Positions 8,340 to 15,777 of a DNA stretch of 64,000 bases are shown piece by piece. The stretch lies in contig NZ_CP018187.1 in NCBI RefSeq assembly GCF_009738225.1, positions 1,436,501 to 1,500,500 of the forward strand, read 5' to 3'. The stretch comes from Streptococcus salivarius (lineage in GTDB: Bacteria; Bacillota; Bacilli; Lactobacillales; Streptococcaceae). The position numbers and the translations under genes are program-made. Each line of letters begins with the position of its first letter. Within the stretch, counting starts at the first letter, position 1. The notes under the pieces are model-generated. The model saw only the letters and a program-made list of their open reading frames with translations, was not told the DNA's origin and made no database searches.

Positions 8340-8927
8340 TTATTTTCTTAAATAGCGAAAATTGGGTAACACGATACTCAAGATAAGAACTATAAAAATG
8401 CCCAAAACCATTATTGTAGTATAGGGATTAAAGCAGAGACTTATTAGCAAGGCAAGACTTATTCCAATCATTAGGTATCCCAACTTTCTCACTACTGATT
8501 TACTGCTCTGGTTATGATTTTTTGTAGCCAGGCCAATACTTTTAGGAAGATAATTTCCAATCACTAGAAAAATAAGTGCCACTAACCAAATCATAGTCAA
8601 GCGAACTTGAACATGGCCTCCTAAGGCAACAGTCAATATAAGACCTTGGATAAGCACAGCAGAAATTGGGACTAACCATAGCATAAACTCTTTTAAGAAT
8701 GGGATCGTTATTTGTTTAAAGAATGAAAAACAGAGATTATATATGATTAACGCAAGAAAAGGTAGGGCTACTATTGCTAGATTGCGGTTCATAAAACCAT
8801 TGGCTTGCTCTTCCACATTAAAGTGGATTGCAATCTGATTTGGCAGTTGTTTGTAAAAGACTAGTCCGATAATAACCGGTGTAAGTATTACTATATTACC
8901 AATGACTCTTTGCACATTATTTTTCAT
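8340..8927 (-). CDS. sdpI: SdpI-family immunity membrane protein
   Basis: The protein has 195 residues and about six membrane segments. The N-terminal DUF1648-type sequence contains FYKQLPNQIAIHFN followed by ANGF, as in SdpI. Bacillus SdpI gives immunity to the SDP toxin and sequesters the repressor SdpR at the membrane. I chose the ATG at 8927 because GGAGG lies 8 nt before it; an ATG 15 nt upstream has no site. Its start lies inside the 3' end of the ArsR gene, indicating translational coupling. No SdpC-like toxin gene is visible. Confidence 0.85.
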   Translation of the reverse strand: MKNNVQRVIGNIVILTPVIIGLVFYKQLPNQIAIHFNVEEQANGFMNRNLAIVALPFLALIIYNLCFSFFKQITIPFLKEFMLWLVPISAVLIQGLILTVALGGHVQVRLTMIWLVALIFLVIGNYLPKSIGLATKNHNQSSKSVVRKLGYLMIGISLALLISLCFNPYTTIMVLGIFIVLILSIVLPNFRYLRK

Positions 8928-9192
8928 CTTCTTTTCCTCCAAGTGATTGAATCCAAGTTAAAATTTCTTCAAAAACGGTCAGGTTTAAACTGTAGTAGAT
9001 AAAATTCTTCTGCTTTTCTTCTTCAATAAGTCCCGCTTTTCTCAAGGTAGACAAATGATGGGAAACTGTTGCGGGAGCTAAATCAAACTGCTGGCTGATT
9101 TCACCAGCGGACTTGGGTCCAGACTTTAGATAGTCTAAAATTTCTCTCCTCACAGGGGCAGAGATAGCTTTTAGTGTTTCAGATAAGCCCAT
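8917..9192 (-). CDS. ArsR/SdpR-type autorepressor
   Basis: A 91-residue winged-helix protein with ISAPVRREILDYLKSG, the recognition helix region DLAPATVSHHLSTLRKAGL, and a wing IYYSLN. No metal-binding CxC is seen, which fits the SdpR branch. It lies between the YhfC gene (14-nt overlap) and sdpI. In Bacillus, SdpR represses its own operon until SdpI captures it; the pair of palindromes at 9970-10048 are likely its operators. Confidence 0.88.
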   Translation of the reverse strand: MGLSETLKAISAPVRREILDYLKSGPKSAGEISQQFDLAPATVSHHLSTLRKAGLIEEEKQKNFIYYSLNLTVFEEILTWIQSLGGKEDEK

Positions 9193-9916
9193 GAGTTCCC
9201 TCCTTTCTCCAAATCCGACGTGTCAGAAGTCCAATACCTAACACATAAATAGCTAAAATAAGTTCGATTAGTAAGAGATTGCTGACTATCCCTAGCTGAT
9301 AAGCACCTGCCAAAAAATCAATGGCAGCATGGAGTATAATTGCCCAGAAATAGAATGAAAGTCTATGCTTAGTGACTGCTAGAAAATCCCAAGCTGTAAG
9401 CAAGACTTGTAACACCAAGGCAACTAGTCTTTCAAAGAGAGACATAAGCACAGCAAAGCCTGTTAATTGGTTGACCTGACTCACAAGAGTTGAAGGTAAC
9501 TGACTGGCCTGACCTGAATGGATGGCCTGCAAAACAATGATGTTAGTGAGTAAGCCCATCACTCCAAGGAAGATAAATTCACTAAGACCATGTCCAAAAC
9601 CGTAGGCTACAATATCAGACGTCATCAAACTTCTTTTCTTTGCAAGTACCTTAAAAACCAAATAGCGAGTTGTTTCTTCAACAAGGCCAGCCATAAGCCC
9701 TCCATAAATAATGGTGAACCATTTAGAAGAGTGACCAAAGCTTGAAAGAACTAGGGCATTGATAGGTCCTTCAATCATCATGACAGGTAAGGCAAAACCA
9801 ATCAGACCGACTAAAAAGAGCTTGATTGAAAATTGCCATCTTTTCTTCAGAACGATAAAACTAATGACGGCGATAACCAACATGGTAAGAATTGCCATAA
9901 AAAGGAATGTTTCCAT
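9179..9916 (-). CDS. YhfC-family intramembrane metalloprotease
   Basis: A 245-residue protein with about seven hydrophobic segments. Conserved motifs are GLVEETTRYLVFK (EExxR), AYGFGHGLSEFIFLG and ILHAAIDFLAG, supplying the Glu, His and Asp residues expected of YhfC/CPBP-like membrane proteases. It is the first gene of the operon with the ArsR repressor and sdpI. Membrane proteases of this group are often linked to bacteriocin maturation or immunity. The role here is inferred from neighbours. Confidence 0.75.
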   Translation of the reverse strand: METFLFMAILTMLVIAVISFIVLKKRWQFSIKLFLVGLIGFALPVMMIEGPINALVLSSFGHSSKWFTIIYGGLMAGLVEETTRYLVFKVLAKKRSLMTSDIVAYGFGHGLSEFIFLGVMGLLTNIIVLQAIHSGQASQLPSTLVSQVNQLTGFAVLMSLFERLVALVLQVLLTAWDFLAVTKHRLSFYFWAIILHAAIDFLAGAYQLGIVSNLLLIELILAIYVLGIGLLTRRIWRKEGTHGLI

Positions 9917-9969
9917 TTGATTTATCCTTTCATTGAAACGGAATAAGAATACTATCTTGGTGAGAATAC

Positions 9970-10048
9970 CTATTTCTATACTTTTCGAAATAGATTATAC
10001 GCTTTTCATAGACTACAGTCAATTCTATTTCGAAAAAAATCGAAATAG
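9970..10048 (-). promoter_or_regulatory. Operon promoter flanked by two 24-bp ArsR/SdpR operators
   Basis: On the minus strand TTGACT (10017-10022) and TATAAT (9994-9999) are 17 nt apart. Operator 1 (10025-10048) has perfect arms CTATTTCGA/TCGAAATAG and abuts the -35. Operator 2 (9970-9993) has arms CTATTTC and GAAATAG (outer 7 bp) and begins immediately after the -10. The shared 24-bp palindrome bracketing the promoter points to tight autorepression by the ArsR-type protein. Confidence 0.8.
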
Positions 10049-10054
10049 GGATAC

Positions 10055-10080
10055 AAAAAAAGACCGTTTTCACGATCTTT
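10055..10080 (-). terminator. Terminator of the first glucansucrase gene
   Basis: On the minus strand AAAGATCGT, a GAAA tetraloop and ACGGTCTTT form a 9-bp stem with one G-U pair, followed by seven T. It lies just past the stop at 10147 and just before operator 1 of the neighbouring operon. Confidence 0.85.
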
Positions 10081-10146
10081 CTTCTTGAGAATTTTCCCTC
10101 ATTCTCGGCTGTGTGTTCTCTGGTCAGTCACATGAGCTACTACTGC

Positions 10147-13100
10147 TTATCTTCCTGGGACATATTCGCCAGTGTTGGCATCGTAGTAACGGCGTTGGCC
10201 GTTGACTGTGACGTAGGCACCTTTAACTTGGCGACCTGATTGGTCAAAGTAAAGGTGTTGGCCATTTATGACTTGTTCTCCTGTTACAGCATAGCCATCT
10301 GCTCCGAAGTAAGCCCAGACGTTAGGCTCGATTTGAGCAAAGCGATTAGTTACAGGTTGACCGTCGTTTTCGTCATAGTACTTGTAACGACTGCCGACCT
10401 TAACGGCCTTGCCCTTGTATTGGATACCATTTTCGTCAAAGTAGTATTCCTTGCCATTGATAGTCCACTTGCCTTTAAGGGCTTGGCCATCAGTATTGAA
10501 GTAAGACCATTGGTTTGGTGCAATCTCAGCAAAGCTACTTGTGACAAGAGCTCCACTGTGGGCATCATAGTAATAAGTCTTACCATCTTCGACAACAGTT
10601 TTCCCCTTAACTTGGATACCATTTTTATCAAAGTATTTGAGGTAGCCACCGTCTGCACGAACTTGCCCGATAGCCAATGAACCATCATGTTTGAAGTACA
10701 TCCACTGGTCATCGCCTACTTGGAGGTAGCGTCCGCTAGCAAGAATACCTGAGCCTGGCTCATAGTAATATTTGATGCCATTCTCTTCGATAATTTCACC
10801 TTTAGCTTGGCTACCATCTTCCTTGAAGTAATAGAGGTGACCATCAATGTATTGACGTCCTGTGACACGGTTACCTTCTTTATCAAAGTAGTTCCATGCC
10901 TTAGTTGCTGGATTGTAGACAAAGATGCTACGTCCGATTTCGCCTGCTGGTGTGATGTAACGGGCCTTACCATTTTCAAAGATAATAGAATCAGCTCGGT
11001 TGCTGTAGGCCGTACCGACACTACCATCTTGGTTAAAGTAATAAGTCTTACCATCAATGACACGTGAACCAGTCACAGTGTTACCATCAGCGTCAAAGTA
11101 ATAACGTTTACCTGTGCTGCTATCTGTCGCAAAGACATTGCGTCCCATGTCACCAGTTTCTGCAACATAGTAATGCAATTTGCCATCATCTGTACGGACA
11201 ATACGATCCTTGGCCTGAATGCCAGTTTCACGGTCAAAGTAGAAATGGTGGCCACTCCAATGAAGGTTACCTACTACCATGGTTCCTTGAGTCGTAAAGG
11301 CACGCACCTGCTTACGCTTGTCGTCAAAATCAACAAAAGCATTCTTAACCATAGCACCGTCTAAACCGTAATAGTAAGTATAACCATTGTTAGCACGACG
11401 AAGGGCATTACGCAATTGGATACCATTGTCAAAGAAATAGTAATCCTTGTTATTGATGTTTCGAGCACCCTTGGTCATCTTACCGTCACCACCGAAGTAA
11501 TACCAGTTGCCGTTACCGTCTTGAACAAATTCATTCTTAACGGCTTGGTTATCACGAAGGAAGTAAACATCTTGTCCACGACGTTGGAAGACTTGAGTGC
11601 TTGTGATGGCACCTGTGTCACGAAGTGGTGTTGGCAAGAGTTGGCTGTTGTCTGAAGTATTGAAGTACTGGTTGGTCTTATCATCGCGAAGGACAAAGTT
11701 GATGCCTCGTCCAAGGATGTTGGTTCCGTTGAAGTACTTAGCAGACCATTTGGTAATCTTTTCGTTCGTAGGTAACTGCTTACCATTTGAGATTTGTACA
11801 CGATTGAAAATAGATGGGTACTTAGCTTTTAACTCATCAAGGAAGGCACCTCCGTACTTGCCTTGATAGTCTGTACCATCTGTGCGGGTATTGGCCACAT
11901 AGGCTTGGTCAACAATTTGGTAGCCCGCCTGATGATAACCGTAACCATTTACACGTGTAGCGTTAACTACTTCTTTACCAGGAAGGTTATAGATTTGGTC
12001 TGGCACCCAGTCAGCAATGGCTTGAATACCGTCTTTGTGAAGAGCTCGGAGGACGTTAAGGAGATCCTCAAGTGAGCCGTACTTGTTATTTTGACTCAAG
12101 GCCATATCATAACGGTCATCAAAGGCATAACCATTGTCAATCGTTGAATCAAGGAAGGTACCATCCTTACTTGAAACGTACTGTGGTGGAAGTCCAACAG
12201 ACGTAATACCCCAAGCTTTGAGCAAGTCAGTGTTCTTAGCCAAGACACGGTTCATGTAAAGTTCTGGCTGATCGTCCGCAAAAGCTTGGAAGTTTGAGAA
12301 GGCTTCATACATAACTTGCGAATCAAGAGCTGCTGAAGACTTGTAAACTTGACCGTCGCTATTGGCACGGTTACTTGGCTGTGTACGTGCGTCTTGGTTA
12401 GCCTTAGCCCCGACTGGTACCCAGACACCGAGGTAACCTGATACTTGCACATTTTCCACACCAAAAATATCATTGGCATTGAAGGTCAAGTTTCCGTTTC
12501 GGTCTGTTCTCTTAAGAAGGTTTGAAGGGACATCAGAATCATTTAGATAGGTCTTGATACCATCTTTGGTTGTCAAAAGCAATGGACGGTAAAGCTGATT
12601 ACGGTGGGCTCTACCCATGTTCATCGTTACAGTTTCATTGCTACCCAAACGGAAATCATAGTTGTTGGTCATGATGACACCCATCCCTTGCGTACGGGTT
12701 TCAGAAGTTCCCCAATCAGTTCTGTTATTGGCACCTTTACCATAACGAACTGATGTCAAGAGGCCGTCATTTCCGACTTTCTTCACTTCCATGTCTTGAC
12801 CACCAGCTACATACTTGATACGGGCACGCAAGAGAGTGTCGATAGCATCAAAGTAAGGCGTCTTTTTAGCCATGTAGTGACCATCCTCACGATAGAGGTC
12901 ACCGTAATAAACACGTGTTACAGAGTCCTTATTGGTCAACATGAGGGCATAGACAGATGGCAAGTTGTAAGACGCATATGTCTTATGAGCTGTATTGATA
13001 TCCGCATTGTAGATCTCGAAGGCTTTCTTGATTTCCTCACGGGTGAAATTGTAACCAAACAAATTTGGGTTAATACGATCACGGATGATACGTTGGATAA

Positions 13101-14886
13101 TGGTTTGCGCTTCAGTATCGTGGGCACGGGTGAAAATATAGTTGGCCATGCGCTCACCGTTCTTATCGTTAGCACCACGTGGATTCAAACTACTGTTGAT
13201 GAAGGCCGTCATGTCCCCAAGCTGCATACGTGTATTTTTATCACGCATCAAAAGGTTGGTAAGGGCATTACGAAGGGCATTATCAATCGGCAGTTGTGCC
13301 CCTTTAGTATCCTTGTTGTAGTATGGGTCGTTAGCAGACCAAGCTTCCAAGTATGATAAGTGCTTAATTGCATTAGCTTCAGACTTGTCAACACCATAGG
13401 CTGCTTTGAAGTAATCAGAAGCGATTTGGAGAAGGTCAGCATCTACATTGTCCAAGGCATCGACACGCAAACCGTCAAAGTTGGCTGTTGGGTCATTGGC
13501 CATGATGCTTCCGATATTCATCATGAAGTGGAGCCAGTTAAGTTGCTCCGCTTGAACAGCTGGGTTTGAGTTGTCAATATCGTTGGCAAGCAAGAACTCA
13601 AGACCACCGATAGAATTGTCCTTGAAATACTTACGTGTGCCAGTCTGGTTAGTCGGTGTGCGGTTAAGCAAGCGATAATCAGAGTTGGCGTGGCTAGTAC
13701 GGTTACCAGTATCACCCTTACTGTTGTTAAAGAGCAACTGTCCACCTTGCAAGTGGTCGTATGAACTATTTTCAGTGCTACTATTCCAACCTGGCTGAGT
13801 CTTGATAAACTGATCAATACTTGTACGCAACCAGTTGGTATTTCCTTCACGCGCGATACGTTCTTCAATCTTAGTCTGAACCATCTTGGCAGCTTGATCT
13901 AGACTTTTCTGACTAGAGTTAGTTGAAAATGATCCTGCACCAAGACCTTGATTTTGCATGTAGTTAAGGTAGTTAACCTGAGTCGATTTGTCAGGCCACC
14001 AAACCATCAAGAGCGGACGTTTGTCAGCCTCGGTTGAAGCTGTCCAAGTCTTACCATCCTTGAGAATGCTCTTTGGGCGGTACCAAGCATCCGCAGTGAT
14101 GAAGGTATCCAGTTGGTCCAAAGATTTGTCATCGTTTTTGTAGAGCTGGTTTCCAGATGAAAAATCCACAGTCGCCTTGATAGGTTCTGTTGAAAATTCA
14201 TCCTGTGACTTGGTCGCAAGAGCCCCTGTTTCAGCATCAAAGTAATAAGACTTACCGTCTTGCTCAAAGACGAAGTTCTTACGCACACTACCGTCACTAT
14301 TGACATAGTATTGTTTACCGTTGATCCATTGGATACCAGTCGCTGTGTTGGTGTTGGCTTCTCGAGTTTCTGCCAAGGCACGACGACTACGTGTACGAGC
14401 TTCAGTATTTGCCGTATCAGTTGTTGCCGCACGGTCTGTAGTAGCTGTTGCAGTCGCATTATTTGTATCTGTAGGTGTAGCACTCGTATCAGCTGCAGCT
14501 GCTTGCACATTTGTACTTGGTGCTGCTTGACCTGAGTTAGTATCAACTGTCGCTGTGTTTGCAGCAGGTGCCGCTGCCCTATCTGTGGCAGCTGTTGTCG
14601 TGCTAGTCGCATCTGCGACAGGAATGGCCACGCTCGCAGTATTAGCATCAGCTGAGATAGTTGGTGCTACTGTAGTTGCTGCATCATTAGTTGTAGCAGG
14701 CGTTTCTTGAAGCAAATCCTGACTGCTATCACCCGACTGATTTGCAGGATTTTGCTCGTCGGCCTGAACCTGTTGATCCGCCAACAAAGTTCCACCAGCA
14801 ACGGTGACCATTGAGAGTGCTGTCACCCCAATAGTCACCCAGTTCTTCTTCACTTTATGCATTTTAAAGCGTACTTTTTGTTCCAT
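10147..14886 (-). CDS. GH70 glucansucrase (glucosyltransferase), 1579 aa
   Basis: A secreted enzyme that polymerises the glucosyl part of sucrose into alpha-glucan. Residues 1-42 are a KxYKxGKxW-like signal (KVRFKMHKVKKNW...VQADE). Residues 43-190 are an Ala/Thr/Asp-rich variable region with repeated TDRAA. One YG repeat precedes the catalytic core (about 230-1060), and C-terminal glucan-binding repeats run to the end. The catalytic triad is intact: nucleophile D476 (FDGLRVDALDNVD), acid/base E514 (LEAWSAND) and transition-state D590 (RAHDTEAQT). The residue after TEAQ is Thr, as in soluble-glucan enzymes such as S. mutans GtfD, so a mainly alpha-1,6 product is possible. Its length is close to published S. 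salivarius GtfM, but I cannot assign which Gtf it is. Confidence 0.95.
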   Translation of the reverse strand: MEQKVRFKMHKVKKNWVTIGVTALSMVTVAGGTLLADQQVQADEQNPANQSGDSSQDLLQETPATTNDAATTVAPTISADANTASVAIPVADATSTTTAATDRAAAPAANTATVDTNSGQAAPSTNVQAAAADTSATPTDTNNATATATTDRAATTDTANTEARTRSRRALAETREANTNTATGIQWINGKQYYVNSDGSVRKNFVFEQDGKSYYFDAETGALATKSQDEFSTEPIKATVDFSSGNQLYKNDDKSLDQLDTFITADAWYRPKSILKDGKTWTASTEADKRPLLMVWWPDKSTQVNYLNYMQNQGLGAGSFSTNSSQKSLDQAAKMVQTKIEERIAREGNTNWLRTSIDQFIKTQPGWNSSTENSSYDHLQGGQLLFNNSKGDTGNRTSHANSDYRLLNRTPTNQTGTRKYFKDNSIGGLEFLLANDIDNSNPAVQAEQLNWLHFMMNIGSIMANDPTANFDGLRVDALDNVDADLLQIASDYFKAAYGVDKSEANAIKHLSYLEAWSANDPYYNKDTKGAQLPIDNALRNALTNLLMRDKNTRMQLGDMTAFINSSLNPRGANDKNGERMANYIFTRAHDTEAQTIIQRIIRDRINPNLFGYNFTREEIKKAFEIYNADINTAHKTYASYNLPSVYALMLTNKDSVTRVYYGDLYREDGHYMAKKTPYFDAIDTLLRARIKYVAGGQDMEVKKVGNDGLLTSVRYGKGANNRTDWGTSETRTQGMGVIMTNNYDFRLGSNETVTMNMGRAHRNQLYRPLLLTTKDGIKTYLNDSDVPSNLLKRTDRNGNLTFNANDIFGVENVQVSGYLGVWVPVGAKANQDARTQPSNRANSDGQVYKSSAALDSQVMYEAFSNFQAFADDQPELYMNRVLAKNTDLLKAWGITSVGLPPQYVSSKDGTFLDSTIDNGYAFDDRYDMALSQNNKYGSLEDLLNVLRALHKDGIQAIADWVPDQIYNLPGKEVVNATRVNGYGYHQAGYQIVDQAYVANTRTDGTDYQGKYGGAFLDELKAKYPSIFNRVQISNGKQLPTNEKITKWSAKYFNGTNILGRGINFVLRDDKTNQYFNTSDNSQLLPTPLRDTGAITSTQVFQRRGQDVYFLRDNQAVKNEFVQDGNGNWYYFGGDGKMTKGARNINNKDYYFFDNGIQLRNALRRANNGYTYYYGLDGAMVKNAFVDFDDKRKQVRAFTTQGTMVVGNLHWSGHHFYFDRETGIQAKDRIVRTDDGKLHYYVAETGDMGRNVFATDSSTGKRYYFDADGNTVTGSRVIDGKTYYFNQDGSVGTAYSNRADSIIFENGKARYITPAGEIGRSIFVYNPATKAWNYFDKEGNRVTGRQYIDGHLYYFKEDGSQAKGEIIEENGIKYYYEPGSGILASGRYLQVGDDQWMYFKHDGSLAIGQVRADGGYLKYFDKNGIQVKGKTVVEDGKTYYYDAHSGALVTSSFAEIAPNQWSYFNTDGQALKGKWTINGKEYYFDENGIQYKGKAVKVGSRYKYYDENDGQPVTNRFAQIEPNVWAYFGADGYAVTGEQVINGQHLYFDQSGRQVKGAYVTVNGQRRYYDANTGEYVPGR

Positions 14887-14906
14887 AATAGTTACCTTTT
14901 TCCCTT

Positions 14907-14936
14907 ATATTATCTCTATCATAAGCTATTTGACAA
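14907..14936 (-). promoter_or_regulatory. Possible glucansucrase promoter
   Basis: On the minus strand TTGTCA (14931-14936) and TAATAT (14907-14912) have an 18-nt spacer. The sequence just upstream (TGTAATTGTATTC) is also present upstream of the gene at 15778-17763, suggesting shared control. Confidence 0.4.
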
Positions 14937-15136
14937 GGGAATACAATTACACAACTATAATGTCAGCTTAATGTATCTAGCTTCGTTTTCTCAGAAAAGG
15001 TCCTTTAATAATTGGCCTAATATATGCCTATTGTGAATAAATGCACTAAGAATAAGATAAAAACAACTATAATCGTTAGGAGCTAGACTTTTGTAGACGG
15101 TAGAATTATCCTACAAAATTAATGTAATTTTAAATA

Positions 15137-15170
15137 AAAAAACCTTCATTTCTAAGATGAAATAAAGGCT
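15137..15170 (-). terminator. Weak intrinsic terminator downstream of the 48-aa ORF
   Basis: On the minus strand CCTTTATTTC and GAAATGAAGG pair with one mismatch, followed by seven T. The rest of 14944-15296 shows nothing else convincing. Confidence 0.5.
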
Positions 15171-15296
15171 TGGTTACGGGGACTAGCAAAATCCTGCGAA
15201 AGTATGCGTGGTTTATGGGTTAGGAGGTTGCGATGCTTTCCATATTTAGTAGTCCACAAAACTCTTGATTGCTATTTTTTACTCATTTTCCATGTA

Positions 15297-15443
15297 CTAC
15301 CACCTAGTGAAAAAGGCACCTATGGTTTCAATAATGGCATAGAGTAATGGGTATTTTCGTTTTCTGAAGTCTGTTTTATAAAAGTAGTAATTTGAAATGA
15401 AGATAAATAATATGACAGTAATACTCAAAGCTAAGATAACCAT
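15297..15443 (-). CDS. Small membrane peptide, 48 aa
   Basis: The ORF starts at an ATG (15441-15443) with a strong AAAGGAG 7 nt upstream. The first 22 residues are a single hydrophobic helix (VILALSITVILFIFI), followed by a basic tail (KTDFRKRK) and a second short apolar stretch ending FFTRW. It lies alone between two glucan genes on the same strand. I do not recognise a family. The good ribosome site and the membrane-helix-plus-basic-tail layout make it a credible small protein. Confidence 0.5.
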   Translation of the reverse strand: MVILALSITVILFIFISNYYFYKTDFRKRKYPLLYAIIETIGAFFTRW

Positions 15444-15654
15444 GATTTTTCTCCTTTAGAAGGTCAATTACACCTCGAGTTTAACGAAAATAGTTCCCCA
15501 CAACTACCTCTAACTCTATTTTCTACATACAAATATAATATCCATTATAACACGGCTATGGCTTCTTCTTGTGAATATGAGAGGGACAAAATTATTAGGA
15601 TTTAAGCATGAAAAAGCATCTGGGTGTACACTGACAGTTTCTCTAAAACAACTC

Positions 15655-15678
15655 AAAAACCAGCTAATGCTGGCTTTT
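15655..15678. terminator. Bidirectional terminator 3' of the 664-type gene
   Basis: AAAAACCAGC-TAAT-GCTGGCTTTTT is a strong stem with T runs on both strands, about 100 nt past the stop at 15778. Confidence 0.75.
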
Positions 15679-15777
15679 TCGTTTATTTAATCATCTAGAG
15701 TTATGATAGGAAAATAATAATAATAATTTAGATAGGAAAAGGAAAAATTCGCTCTAGATTTTTAAAGTACATATTAA

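Noticed and set aside
15233..15268. 11-codon ORF (MLSIFSSPQNS) with a strong TAGGAGG
   Set aside because: Too short and without export or pheromone features; a chance match to the ribosome-site consensus is likely.
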